Below, piece after piece: positions 1 to 8,071 of a stretch of DNA of 64,000 nt. The notes below the pieces were generated by a model. That model was not told where the DNA came from and ran no database searches. It worked only from the letters and a program-made list of their open reading frames with translations. This DNA comes from Gordonia alkaliphila (GTDB lineage Bacteria > Actinomycetota > Actinomycetes > Mycobacteriales > Mycobacteriaceae): contig NZ_JALKBW010000001.1 of the NCBI RefSeq assembly GCF_023017165.1, forward strand, positions 744,001 through 808,000. The letters are read 5' to 3'. Numbering within the stretch: the first letter of the stretch is position 1; the number at the start of each line of letters is the position of its first letter. Made by a program: the position numbers and the translations under genes.

Positions 1-1113
1 TGCCGCGGGCACCGGGACGTCCTTGGCCGCGCGCCACGCGGTCTTCATCTGCTCGGGGCCGATGGCACCGGCGGGCAGCGAGCCGCCGACCTCGGCCATC
101 GCCATGACGACCTGGTAGCCCATGTACGACAGACCGTGCGGATCGGTGTCCGGCGCGTACTTCGCCATGACACTGCGGTACTGGGTGACGGTGTCCGCAT
201 CCGAGGACAGATTCACCGTGGTGAAGGCCTTGGCGCCCTGCACCGCGTCCGCGCCGACCGCGTCGATGACCGGCTTGTCGAGGCAGCTGGCGATCAGGTA
301 CTTCTGCACGTCCGGCGCAGCGGTCTCGAGGGCCTTGATGCCCTGGATGCACTGGCGGGTGTCACCCATGATGGCCACGGCGTCCGGGTTGTCGGACAGG
401 CCCGCCTGGATCTGCGGGGTGGGGTCGGCGGTGGCGACCGGGACGGTCACCACGTTCAGTTCGACGCCGGCCTGCTTGAACATCGGCTCGCCGAGCGCCT
501 TCACCGAAGCGGCGGCGTCGCCGGTGTCGCCGATCAGAATGGTGACCTTCTTCAGGCCGTCCTTCGCGGCGGTGGCGGCCTGGCCGCCCAGGACGGCGAT
601 GATGCCGCCGGACATCATGAACGCATCCGGGTTGACCATCTCGGCTTGCGAGACCGGCGCCTGCGCGATGTACGGGATCCCGGCGCCGGCGATGATCGGC
701 ACCATCACGGCACCCTGCGCGCCGAGCGGCGACACGACGGCGGAGACCTTCTTCTCCACCATCTCGTTGGCGCACTTGGTAGCGCTGGCGGGCTCCTCGT
801 GCTGCTTGCAGATCACCAGCTCGATCTTGTGGCCGCCGATGCCGCCGCCGTTCTCGTTGATGTACTTGGCCGCGGCTTCACCGCCCTCACGCACCATGGG
901 CAGCGAGATCTGGCCGCCCTCGGGAGCGATGAAGCCGATCTTGATGGCGTCGCCGGTAGCGGCGTTGCCCGGCAGCTCCGTGGTCTTGCCCGCTGAGTTC
1001 GACGAGTCGTCGTCCGAGGAACACGCGGTCAGCCCGCCCAGGACGAGTGCTGCGGCGGCGCCCATGACGGCAGTGGATTTCGCTGCGCGCTTGAAGCCGG
1101 TGGATACGTTCAC
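1..1113 (-). CDS. ABC transporter substrate-binding lipoprotein, Leu/Ile/Val-binding type (3' end outside window)
   Basis: The reverse strand reads as a periplasmic-binding-protein-like lipoprotein for at least 371 codons and runs off the left edge. The GTG start at 1113 is chosen because AAGGGA lies 7-8 bases upstream and the next residues form a lipoprotein signal: basic N-terminus, hydrophobic stretch, lipobox LTAC at about residues 29-32, then a Ser/Asp-rich linker. The mature part has the type I binding-protein pattern (IKIGFIAPEGG, REGGEAAAKYINENGGIGGH-like, KVTILIGDTGD) of the Peripla_BP_6 family, which binds branched-chain amino acids, amides or urea outside the membrane and delivers them to an ABC permease. 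No permease or ATPase gene is visible; it may lie beyond position 1. Substrate cannot be told from sequence alone. Confidence 0.85.
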   Translation of the reverse strand, partial: MNVSTGFKRAAKSTAVMGAAAALVLGGLTACSSDDDSSNSAGKTTELPGNAATGDAIKIGFIAPEGGQISLPMVREGGEAAAKYINENGGGIGGHKIELVICKQHEEPASATKCANEMVEKKVSAVVSPLGAQGAVMVPIIAGAGIPYIAQAPVSQAEMVNPDAFMMSGGIIAVLGGQAATAAKDGLKKVTILIGDTGDAAASVKALGEPMFKQAGVELNVVTVPVATADPTPQIQAGLSDNPDAVAIMGDTRQCIQGIKALETAAPDVQKYLIASCLDKPVIDAVGADAVQGAKAFTTVNLSSDADTVTQYRSVMAKYAPDTDPHGLSYMGYQVVMAMAEVGGSLPAGAIGPEQMKTAWRAAKDVPVPAA

Positions 1114-1187
1114 TTGCAGATCCCTTCGATAAAGGTTGTTCGGCAGAATGTAACGTGTTCCAGATCTCACACGGCCGCGTATCAGAA

Positions 1188-1220
1188 AACCCGCCGGACA
1201 CGATTTGGTCTCGGCGGGTT
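1188..1220 (-). terminator. Rho-independent terminator after the quinone oxidoreductase gene
   Basis: A 9-bp perfect inverted repeat (AACCCGCCG at 1188-1196 with CGGCGGGTT at 1212-1220) is followed on the minus strand by a T run (GGGTTTTCTG). It sits 30 bases past the stop of the gene ending at 1252 and before the start of the lipoprotein gene at 1113. Confidence 0.7.
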
Positions 1221-1251
1221 CATCTGCAACCGCGCAGCTCAGCGCAGTTTG

Positions 1252-2220
1252 TCAGTCGGCGATCGTGACGACGGCCTTCCCTAGCACACGCCCTTCGGCG
1301 AGGTCCGTGAGGGCCCGCGGCAGGTCCTCAAGGGGGTAGGTGGCGTTCACCGGCGGCCGCATCCCAGCCTCGATCATCTCGTTCAGATCGTCCTGCAGCA
1401 GGGCGGGTACCTCGGGGTGCGTGCGGATGTACTCGCCCCACGCAGCACCCACGATCGCGATGTTGCGGAACAGCACCCGGTTGAGCTTGACGGTGGGGAT
1501 GCCGCCCGCGGCGAACCCGATCACCACGAAGCGGCCGTCCGGCGCGACGGCGCGGACCGCCTCGTCGAACACCTCCCCGCCGACCGGGTCGATCATCACG
1601 TCGACGCCGCCGTCGGACAGTTCGAGGACGCGATCCTTCCAGCCGTCGGTCAGCTGCACCACTTCGTCGGCGCCGAACTCGCGCAGCATGTCTTCGGCCC
1701 CGGTGCGGTGCACGATGGCGATGACCTTGGCGCCCATGGCCTTGGCCACCAGGATCGACGCCGTGCCGACGCCGCCCGCGGCGCCGAGGACGCCGACCAC
1801 TTCGCCGGGCGCGGTCTGCGCGCGCAGCTTCAAGGCGAACAGCGCGGTCTGGAAGTTGATGCCCAGCGACGCGCCCTCGTCGAAGCTCAGCGCGTCGGGC
1901 AGCCGGAACAGCTGCTGCTCGGCGACGGCCACCTGCTCGGCGAAGCCGCCCAGGAACGATGCCACCAGCACCCGATCGCCCGCCGCGAACGCCGAACCCT
2001 CGGGGGCGCTGCGGACCACGCCGGCCACCTCGGTGCCCGGGGTGTAGGGCAGCGGCGGCCGCAGCTGGTACTTGCCCTGACTCATCAGCAGGTCGGGGAA
2101 ACACACGCCGCACGACTTGATGTCGACGACCACCTGACCCGGCGCGGGGGCCGGATCGGGCACCTCCTGCAACTCGAGACTGTCCGGACCGTTCTCTGCG
2201 ATCAACACCTGTGCCTTCAT
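1252..2220 (-). CDS. NADPH:quinone oxidoreductase family protein (zinc-independent MDR)
   Basis: A 322-residue medium-chain dehydrogenase/reductase. The N-terminal GroES-like domain carries CGVCFPD and PGTEVAGVV. The Rossmann domain carries the AAGGVGTA dinucleotide-binding motif near residues 145-155 and PVGGEVFDEAVR later. The structural-zinc cysteine cluster of alcohol dehydrogenases is absent, as in the quinone oxidoreductase (QOR) branch. Members reduce quinones or enone substrates with NADPH in the cytosol. An ATG at 2256 is in frame, but the start at 2220 begins directly at the family-typical MKAQVLI and is preferred. It is divergent from the arcD-like gene, with about 157 bases between. 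Physiological substrate unknown. Confidence 0.85.
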   Translation of the reverse strand: MKAQVLIAENGPDSLELQEVPDPAPAPGQVVVDIKSCGVCFPDLLMSQGKYQLRPPLPYTPGTEVAGVVRSAPEGSAFAAGDRVLVASFLGGFAEQVAVAEQQLFRLPDALSFDEGASLGINFQTALFALKLRAQTAPGEVVGVLGAAGGVGTASILVAKAMGAKVIAIVHRTGAEDMLREFGADEVVQLTDGWKDRVLELSDGGVDVMIDPVGGEVFDEAVRAVAPDGRFVVIGFAAGGIPTVKLNRVLFRNIAIVGAAWGEYIRTHPEVPALLQDDLNEMIEAGMRPPVNATYPLEDLPRALTDLAEGRVLGKAVVTIAD

Positions 2221-2377
2221 GACCCCGAGCCTACTTCGGCCGCACACCACCGACACCGGTGTCGCGCGGACGCGGGCGGCGAATCCGACCCGGCATCGCC
2301 AGGCACCGTCGGCCAGCGAGTAGCGTGCGATACGACGCAGTCCCGATCATTCATTCTTCCCGGAGGCACAGCACCCA

Positions 2378-3874
2378 GTGAACGCGGAGAGCACCACCAA
2401 GAAGCTGAGTCTGCCGACGCTGACCGCGATGGTCGTCGGATCGATGGTCGGATCGGGCGTCTTCCTGCTGCCGCGACGGTTCGGCACCGAGACCGGCGTG
2501 CTCGGCGCGCTCATCGCGTGGACGATCGCCGGCGCAGGCATGTTGATGCTGGCCTTCGTGTTCCAGCGGCTCGCCCTGCGCAAACCCGAACTCGATGCGG
2601 GGATCTACGCGTACGCGAAACAGGGCTTCGGCGACTACATCGGCTTCAACTCCGCCATCGGCTACTGGGCGTCGGCCTGTGCGGGAAACACCTCGTACTG
2701 GGTGTTGATCATGGCGACCACCAGCGCCCTCTTCCCCGGCTTGGGTGATGGTTCCACCGTTCTCGCCGTCGCCCTGTCGTCGGTCGGTGTGTGGCTGTTC
2801 TGCTTGATGATCGGCCGCGGGGTACAGCAGGCCGCCGCCGTCAACCGCATCGCGACCGTCGCGAAGGTGGTGCCGCTGATCGTCTTCATCGTCCTGGCCA
2901 TCGTCATGTTCGACGCCGGGTATTTCCGGGACAACTTCACCGGCGGCAACGGCATCGACGTCGGTTCGCTGTGGGATCAGGTCACCGGCACCATGCTCAT
3001 CACGGTCTTCGTGTTCATGGGTATCGAGGGCGCGAGCATGTACTCGCGGTACGCGCGCCGACGCGAGGACGTCGGCCGGGCCACCATCCTCGGTTTCCTC
3101 GGCGTGCTCGGCGTCTTCGCGCTCGTGACTCTGGTGTCCTACGGCGCCATGCCGCAGGGTGAGCTCGCAGCCGCCGAACAGCCATCGGTCGCGTCGGTGT
3201 TGGCGCACCTGGTGGGCGACTGGGGATCGGTGTTCATCCGGATCGGCGTCATCGTCTCCGTGCTCGGCGCCTACCTCGCGTGGACGCTCATGGCCGCAGA
3301 GATCCTGTACGTGCCCGCACGCGCCAAGGACATGCCGAGGTTCCTCCGTCGCACCAACAAGGCGGGTGCCCCGATCGCCGCCCTGATCCTGGCGTCCGCG
3401 CTCGTCCAGGCACTGTTGATCCTGCTGCTGTTCGTCGACGACGCGCTGGACTTCATGCTCGACCTCACCGCCGCGCTCGCCCTGCTGCCGTACTTCCTGG
3501 CGGCGGCGTACATGCTGAAACTCGTCATCAGCGGCGACACCTATGCCGTCGGCGATCGCGCGCGGCCGCGGGACCTGGCGATCGCCGTCTTCGCGGTGGT
3601 CTACACCGCCTTTCTGGTGTACGCGGCGGGCCTGGACAAGCTGCTGCTGGCCTGCGTCCTCTACGCCGTCGCCACCGTCTTGTTCATCGTGGCGCGCCGC
3701 GAGCAGAAGCTGCGGATCTTCACACGGTATGAGGCGGCACTCTTCGGCGTGTTCATCGCCGGCGCCATCGCCGGCATCGTCATGCTGGCCACCGGCACCG
3801 AGGACGTCTACGACCATCCGGAACAGGAACGACACTCGAACTACGTGACCGATCCGTACCGACCGGACTCCTAG
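2378..3874 (+). CDS. arcD: APC-family arginine/ornithine-type antiporter
   Basis: A 498-residue membrane protein with about 12-13 hydrophobic segments and the amino acid-polyamine-organocation N-terminal signature (MVVGSMVGSGVFLLP) of the basic amino acid/polyamine antiporter subfamily. The GTG start has GGAGG 11 bases upstream. The arginine deiminase gene follows after 54 bases on the same strand, which supports arginine uptake coupled to export of a product. No ornithine carbamoyltransferase or carbamate kinase lies nearby, so exchange against citrulline instead of ornithine is equally plausible. The symbol rests on family resemblance plus context and is not proof of the exchange partner. 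Confidence 0.82.
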   Translation: MNAESTTKKLSLPTLTAMVVGSMVGSGVFLLPRRFGTETGVLGALIAWTIAGAGMLMLAFVFQRLALRKPELDAGIYAYAKQGFGDYIGFNSAIGYWASACAGNTSYWVLIMATTSALFPGLGDGSTVLAVALSSVGVWLFCLMIGRGVQQAAAVNRIATVAKVVPLIVFIVLAIVMFDAGYFRDNFTGGNGIDVGSLWDQVTGTMLITVFVFMGIEGASMYSRYARRREDVGRATILGFLGVLGVFALVTLVSYGAMPQGELAAAEQPSVASVLAHLVGDWGSVFIRIGVIVSVLGAYLAWTLMAAEILYVPARAKDMPRFLRRTNKAGAPIAALILASALVQALLILLLFVDDALDFMLDLTAALALLPYFLAAAYMLKLVISGDTYAVGDRARPRDLAIAVFAVVYTAFLVYAAGLDKLLLACVLYAVATVLFIVARREQKLRIFTRYEAALFGVFIAGAIAGIVMLATGTEDVYDHPEQERHSNYVTDPYRPDS

Positions 3875-3928
3875 CCGGCGGTGCACCCGCCATCGATATC
3901 GACGACCTCTGACCGAAGGGAAACACGC

Positions 3929-5179
3929 ATGTCTGAACTCCCGTCCGCCGCCTATGGCGTTCACTCCGAAGTCGGGCGGCTTCGGAAGGTGCTGGTCTGC
4001 GCGCCGGGTCTGGCGCACGACCGCCTCACCCCCACCAACGCTGACGATCTGCTGTTCGACGACGTCCTGTGGGTCCAGAACGCCAAGCGCGATCACTTCG
4101 ACTTCATGACCAAGATGCGCGACCGCGGGGTCGACGTCGTCGAACTGCACAACGTTCTCGCCGAGACGGTCGACGATCCCGCCGCCCGCTCGTGGTTGCT
4201 GGATCGCAAGATCGTGGTCAACGACGTGGGCGTCGGCCTGGTGCAGGAGACCCGGTCGTACCTGGACGGGCTGCCGTCCCGCGAGCTGGCGGAACTGTTG
4301 ATCGGCGGCATGTCGACCCGGGATCTGCCCGCCGAACTCCGGCCCGGATACATCGCGCTGGCGCGCGAGTCGAGCGGCGTCAACGAGTACCTGATGCCGC
4401 CGCTGCCCAACACCCTCTACACGCGGGACACCACCTGCTGGATCTACGGCGGTGTGACGCTCAACCCGCTGTACTGGCCGGCGCGGCACGACGAGACGCT
4501 GCTGATGAAGGCCGTCTACGAGTTCCATCCCGACTTCGTCGGCTCCACCGTGCTGTGGGGCGACCCGGAGCTCTCTTGGGGGCAGTCGACGATCGAGGGC
4601 GGCGACGTCCTGGTTCCGGGTGACGGGCTCGTCCTCATCGGGATGAGCGAGCGCACGTCGCGGCAGGCCATTACGCAGGTGGCGTTGCGGCTGTTCGAAT
4701 CGGGGCAGGCGAGCAAGGTCATCGTCGCCGGCATGCCGCGCCTGCGGTCGGCCATGCACCTGGACACCGTCTTCACGTTCGCCGACCGGGACCTGGTGAC
4801 CGTCTATCCGAAGATCGTCGACTCCATCAAGCCGGTCACCCTCGTCCCGTCGGACCGGCACCCGGGGCTGGAGGTGATCGAGGAGTCCGAGCACTTCATC
4901 GAGGTGGTCCGCAAGGCCCTCGGCCTCGACGTGCTGCGCGTGGTGGAGGCCGGCGGCAGCGAGTACGCCTCGGAGCGGCAGCAGTGGGACAGCGGCAACA
5001 ATCTGGTCGCCGTCGAACCGGGTGTGGTCTTCGCCTACGACCGCAACATCTACACCAATGCGCTCCTGCGGAAGGAAGGCATCGAGGTGATCACCATCGT
5101 CGGCGCAGAGCTGGGGCGCGGCCGCGGCGGCGGCCACTGCATGACGTGCCCGATCATTCGCGATCCGCTCGAGGTGTGA
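3929..5179 (+). CDS. arcA: Arginine deiminase
   Basis: A 416-residue member of the guanidino-group-modifying superfamily that hydrolyses arginine to citrulline and ammonia in the cytosol. Visible family motifs in order are: [12 protein letters not shown] near the N-terminus, [31 protein letters not shown] (catalytic His) and a C-terminal GGHCMTCP holding the catalytic Cys. The length matches the usual 400-420 residues. The start at 3929 ([16 protein letters not shown]) is preferred over an in-frame ATG 48 bases upstream because GAAGGGA precedes it and the family begins here. It is probably co-transcribed with the upstream antiporter gene. Ammonia production from arginine is known to buffer acid in other bacteria; that role here is inference. 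Confidence 0.95.
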   Translation: MSELPSAAYGVHSEVGRLRKVLVCAPGLAHDRLTPTNADDLLFDDVLWVQNAKRDHFDFMTKMRDRGVDVVELHNVLAETVDDPAARSWLLDRKIVVNDVGVGLVQETRSYLDGLPSRELAELLIGGMSTRDLPAELRPGYIALARESSGVNEYLMPPLPNTLYTRDTTCWIYGGVTLNPLYWPARHDETLLMKAVYEFHPDFVGSTVLWGDPELSWGQSTIEGGDVLVPGDGLVLIGMSERTSRQAITQVALRLFESGQASKVIVAGMPRLRSAMHLDTVFTFADRDLVTVYPKIVDSIKPVTLVPSDRHPGLEVIEESEHFIEVVRKALGLDVLRVVEAGGSEYASERQQWDSGNNLVAVEPGVVFAYDRNIYTNALLRKEGIEVITIVGAELGRGRGGGHCMTCPIIRDPLEV

Positions 5180-5231
5180 GGCCGCGACCGGTGTGCGGGC
5201 GCCAGTGACCCGGGGCACTAGGATTCCGGAC

Positions 5232-5900
5232 ATGACTTCCACTTCGACCGAGGCCACGTCCCGGCCGTCGGCCCAGCGCCTGTCCGTCGCCGAAGAGGCC
5301 CCCGGCTTCCTCCCGCTCGACGAAGCTCTCGCCCTGTACGATCACGCGAAAGTGTTTATGGCGCAACCGGATTCGGTAGGCCTGGCGGTGGAGGTCGGGA
5401 CCTACTGCGGCAAGTCGACGGTGTTCCTCGGCGACGTCGCCGAAAAGGCCGGCGGCCTGCTGGCCACCGTCGACCACCACCGCGGCTCGGAGGAGCATCA
5501 GCCGGGCTGGGAGTACCACGACACCACGCTCGTCGACCCGCACACCGGCACCCTGGACACGTCCGCGCGGTTCCGCCGGACCATGTACGACGCCGGGCTG
5601 GAGGGCACCGTGATCGGCGTGCTCGCGCCGTCGACCGCGGCCGCGAAGATGTGGGGCCGCCCGGTGGACTTCGTCTTCATCGACGGCGGCCACAGCATGG
5701 AGGCCGCGCAGAACGACTACGACGGCTGGGCGCAGTGGGTGCGCCCCGGCGGCGCGCTGCTGATCCACGACGTCTTCCCCGACCCCGCCGACGGCGGGCG
5801 GCCCCCGTACGAGATCTACAAGCAGGCCCTGGAGTCGGGCCGGTTCACCGAGGTCGGCGTCGCCGGCTCCCTGCGGGTCTTGCAGCGCACCCGCGACTGA
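5232..5900 (+). CDS. Class I SAM-dependent methyltransferase (Methyltransf_24-like)
   Basis: A 222-residue protein with a Rossmann-type methyltransferase pattern: motif I region AVEVGTYCGKSTVFLG, an acidic residue after the next strand (LLATVDHH), and a DFVFIDGGHSMEAAQNDY segment typical of the O-methyltransferase-like Methyltransf_24 family. HSMEAAQNDYDGW and GGALLIHDVFPD complete the fold. The ATG at 5232 is chosen over an in-frame ATG 39 bases earlier because homologous start and AGGA spacing fit better. It follows arcA by 52 bases and may be in the same transcript, but no functional link is evident. Substrate unknown. Its last 20 bases recur exactly at 7990-8009. Confidence 0.8.
   Translation: MTSTSTEATSRPSAQRLSVAEEAPGFLPLDEALALYDHAKVFMAQPDSVGLAVEVGTYCGKSTVFLGDVAEKAGGLLATVDHHRGSEEHQPGWEYHDTTLVDPHTGTLDTSARFRRTMYDAGLEGTVIGVLAPSTAAAKMWGRPVDFVFIDGGHSMEAAQNDYDGWAQWVRPGGALLIHDVFPDPADGGRPPYEIYKQALESGRFTEVGVAGSLRVLQRTRD
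5881..5900 (+). repeat. 20-bp direct repeat, copy 1 (3' end of methyltransferase gene)
   Basis: The last 20 bases of the methyltransferase gene (TGCAGCGCAC...CGCGACTGA) recur without mismatch at 7990-8009. The flanks differ on both sides. The two copies bracket the split PH-like gene, the IS and the small membrane-protein gene. Confidence 0.9.
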
Positions 5901-6258
5901 CCCCGAACGCGGAATTAGTCGTCCATTTGGAGGGCTGACCACGCGGTCGTCGTCGCGCAGAATGAGTGGGGCACATACCCTTTCCCGCACATGGAGACTC
6001 GATGACTACCCCGCCACCCATAACGCTACTGCCAGGCGAGCAGGTGATCCGGCACGCCGAGTTCACCCCGCGGCTGATCTTGGTCTACTTGAAGACCTCG
6101 ATGGTCCTGACCAACCGTCGGCTGGTCGTGAGTTCGCCGAACACCCTCTTCGGATTCATCCCGCACGGATACTCGTGGGCTGACCCCGTTTCGTAGGTCC
6201 AGTCGTTATGAGAGTCGTCCTGTTGCCCGCGGTCGCGGGCAGGGAGACTGGTCAGATC

Positions 6259-6543
6259 ATGACGAACAGCAGGAAGCGTCACACCCCGGAGCAGGTCGTC
6301 CGTAAGCTCGGGCAGGCCGACAGGATGCTCACCGATGGTCAGGACGTCGCGGCGGTGTGCCGGGAGCTGGGGGTGTCCGAGCAGACGTACTACCGGTGGC
6401 GGAACCAGTACGGCGGCCTCAAGGCCGACGACGCAAAGCGCCTGAAGGAGTTGGAGAAGCAGAACGCGACCCTGAAGCGTCTGCTCGCGGAAGCGGAGCT
6501 GGAGAAGGCCGCGCTCAAGGAGCTGGCTGAGGGAAACTTCTAA
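6259..6543 (+). CDS. IS3-family transposase OrfA
   Basis: A 94-residue protein starting at MTNSRKRHTPEQVVRKL. It holds an IS3/IS911-type helix-turn-helix (DVAAVCRELGVSEQTYYRWRNQYGG) and a C-terminal leucine-zipper-like heptad helix (LKELEKQNATLKRLLAEAE) ending in ELAEGNF and a TAA stop. OrfA binds the terminal repeats, and in active elements it is fused to OrfB by a programmed -1 frameshift near its end. An ATG 51 bases further upstream is in frame, but the family start is the one given. Frame -1 at the stop opens into SPDRRRAAVDHLKRKLRG, the expected first residues of the fused OrfB. Confidence 0.88.
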   Translation: MTNSRKRHTPEQVVRKLGQADRMLTDGQDVAAVCRELGVSEQTYYRWRNQYGGLKADDAKRLKELEKQNATLKRLLAEAELEKAALKELAEGNF

Positions 6544-6594
6544 GCCCGGACAGGCGCCGCGCCGCCGTCGATCACCTCAAGCGCAAGTTGCGGG

Positions 6595-7410
6595 GTGAGC
6601 GAACGGATGGCGTGCCGTCTGGTCGGGCTGAGCCGCTCCGCGTACCGGCGACCGCTCAAGGGCGACACGGTCACGGACCCGGATCGGGCGCTCAGGGAGT
6701 GGCTGCGCGCCTGGGCGAAGGACCATCCCCGCTACGGGTATCGGCGGGCGTATCACGACGCCCGCGCCGAGGGGTGGGTGGTGAACCACAAGAAGATCCA
6801 ACGCCTGTGGCGTGACGAAGGGCTCCGGGTCCCGCAGCGGCGTCGACGCAAGCGCGTCGGGTCCTCGACCGTCGACGCGCCGACGGCGGACGCGCCGAAC
6901 GTGGTGTGGGCCGTGGACTTCCAGTTCGACGCCGACGAGCACGGACGATTGATCAAGATCTGCTCGATCGTCGACGAACACACCCGGGAGTGCATCGGCG
7001 GCCTCGTGGAGCGCTCGATTACCGCCGACCGACTCACCGCCCACCTCGAGGACCTCGTCGCCGCCCGGGGCGCCCCGGCGGTGCTCAGGTCGGACAACGG
7101 GCCGGAGTTCATCAGCGAGGCGATGGCCGACTGGGCCGGCACCCGCACCGGCCTGTCCTACATCCCTCCGGGCTCGCCGTGGCGCAACGGGTACGTCGAG
7201 TCGTTCAACAGCCGGATCCGCGACGAGTGCCTCAACATCAACAGCTTCTACTCGCTGCTGCACGCACAGGTCATCATCGGCGACTGGAAGGACGAGTACA
7301 ACCACCACCGCCGGCACTCCTCGCTCGGCTACCTAACCCCAGCCGAGTACGCTCGGCAGTGCACCCATCAAATGGAAACCGACGACTCACAGAACGTCCG
7401 GACCGAATGA
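6595..7410 (+). CDS. IS3-family transposase OrfB (DDE integrase), probable one-base frameshift at its beginning
   Basis: From GTG 6595 the frame gives 271 residues with an HTH_21 region (SERMACRLVGLSRSAYRR, HPRYGYRR) and the rve integrase core. The DDE residues are visible as D in VWAVDFQFD, D in LRSDNGPEF and E in GYVESFNSRIRDE. The normal N-terminus (SPDRRRAAVDHLKRKLR) lies in the next frame at about 6543-6594. Removing one G from the GGGG run at 6592-6595 would join LKRKLR directly to VSERMAC, so this copy has one extra base. As written, the core is in the same frame as orfA behind a TAA stop. The copy may be inactive, may start internally, or may hold a sequencing error. Confidence 0.82.
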   Translation: MSERMACRLVGLSRSAYRRPLKGDTVTDPDRALREWLRAWAKDHPRYGYRRAYHDARAEGWVVNHKKIQRLWRDEGLRVPQRRRRKRVGSSTVDAPTADAPNVVWAVDFQFDADEHGRLIKICSIVDEHTRECIGGLVERSITADRLTAHLEDLVAARGAPAVLRSDNGPEFISEAMADWAGTRTGLSYIPPGSPWRNGYVESFNSRIRDECLNINSFYSLLHAQVIIGDWKDEYNHHRRHSSLGYLTPAEYARQCTHQMETDDSQNVRTE

Positions 7411-7594
7411 AGGGGGCGGCTCACTCGGTGCAGTCCGCACCGTTGTCTGCCATCAGCGATGTGGCCTGCGGCAACATGCGCGACACCGGCCTCATGACTC
7501 GGTTCGCTCTGTTCGTGATTCCCCTACTCGTCCTCGTGGTCTTCGTGATCACCTTTTTTGTGAATACTTCCACCATGAGCGGAGGTTTCTGACC

Positions 7595-7948
7595 GTGATC
7601 GGATTGGTACTCATCGTCCTCATCATCGCCCTCGTGGTGATGTGGATCATCTCGGCGAAGACCTATGTCGTGATTCGTACGGAGGGCGGCGCCGTACTGG
7701 CTTCGGGCACGAGCCTGTCTGAGCGGGCCGCAGCCGAAGAAATGTACTCACTGCTGGCCAACCACGCAATTGTTTCCCGCGCACAGGGCGTCGCGCATGC
7801 GCCCGCAGAGGCGATGGTGGCACCGATTCCGCAGCCGCCGACCTCCCCGCAGGGCAACGGCTCTTCCCCGCGTGCGGGTCAGCCGAATCCCGGCTCCGGC
7901 GAGCGACCACGCCCGCAGCCGACGATGCCCGGCGCACCGCGGCGCTGA
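7595..7948 (+). CDS. Small membrane protein with proline-rich tail, function unknown
   Basis: 117 residues from a GTG start with GGAGG nine bases upstream, placed inside the end of the preceding split gene. The first 24 residues form one transmembrane helix (IGLVLIVLIIALVVMWIISAK). A compact soluble segment follows (KTYVVIRTEGGAVLASGTSLSERAAAEEMYSLLANH), then a Pro/Gly/Ser-rich tail from about residue 75. It starts two bases after the stop of the IS-interrupted gene and was probably translationally coupled to it, so the IS may reduce its expression. No family is recognised with confidence. Confidence 0.65.
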   Translation: MIGLVLIVLIIALVVMWIISAKTYVVIRTEGGAVLASGTSLSERAAAEEMYSLLANHAIVSRAQGVAHAPAEAMVAPIPQPPTSPQGNGSSPRAGQPNPGSGERPRPQPTMPGAPRR

Positions 7949-7989
7949 CAGCGAGAATCTCGACAGCGGGACTCCTCCGCGAAGACCGG

Positions 7990-8009
7990 TGCAGCGCACC
8001 CGCGACTGA
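7990..8009 (+). repeat. 20-bp direct repeat, copy 2
   Basis: Exact copy of the last 20 bases of the methyltransferase gene (5881-5900). It is not part of a recognised gene here and lies just before the long inverted repeat at 8022-8068. Confidence 0.9.
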
Positions 8010-8021
8010 ACGCACTGCCCA

Positions 8022-8068
8022 CACTGCCGTTTGCTGCAGTCGCCTGGTGACTGCAGCAAACGGCAGTG
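8022..8068. terminator. 19-bp perfect inverted repeat between convergent genes
   Basis: CACTGCCGTTTGCTGCAGT at 8022-8040 is exactly complementary to 8050-8068, with a 9-base loop. It lies between the ends of two converging genes (7948 on plus, 8072 on minus), so a bidirectional terminator is the simplest reading. There is no T tract. It has lower GC than most terminators here, and the stem itself contains the palindrome CTGCAG. Confidence 0.6.
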
Positions 8069-8071
8069 CTG

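Larger units (their letters stand above)
6176..7423 (+). mobile_element. IS3-family insertion sequence, 1248 bp
   Basis: Two open frames, orfA (helix-turn-helix) and orfB (DDE integrase), in the IS3 arrangement lie between imperfect terminal inverted repeats: TGGGCTGACCCC at the left (6176-6187) and TGAGCCGCCCCC read inward from the right (7412-7423), with 9 of 12 matching and further similarity inward. A 4-bp target duplication CTCG flanks it (6172-6175 and 7424-7427). Length, gene order and 3-5 bp duplication size all fit the IS3 family. Host-gene reconstruction across the insertion confirms the boundaries to the base. The orfA-orfB junction looks defective (see orfB). Confidence 0.92.
6002..7592 (+). 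pseudogene. Small PH-like/membrane protein gene split by an IS3-family insertion
   Basis: The 5' part (6002-6175) reads MTTPPPITLLPGEQVIRH...GFIPHGYS, with the LPGEQV and LTNRRLVV patterns of bacterial PH-like (bPH2/YdbT-type) proteins. The 3' part (7428-7592) reads VQSAPLSAISDVACGN followed by one strong transmembrane segment and a TGA stop. Removing the IS together with one CTCG copy of the target duplication joins codon TCG (6173-6175) directly to GTG (7428) and restores one open frame of 112 codons with no other change. The disruption is therefore recent and precise. The reading frame is broken as it stands, because the 5' part runs into IS sequence and stops at 6196. Function of the intact protein is unknown; a membrane-associated PH-fold protein is likely. 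Confidence 0.8.

Noticed and set aside
2351..5257. A 968-codon open frame on the minus strand opposite arcD-arcA
   Set aside because: It mirrors two well-supported genes; the protein is His/Asp/Gln-rich noise.
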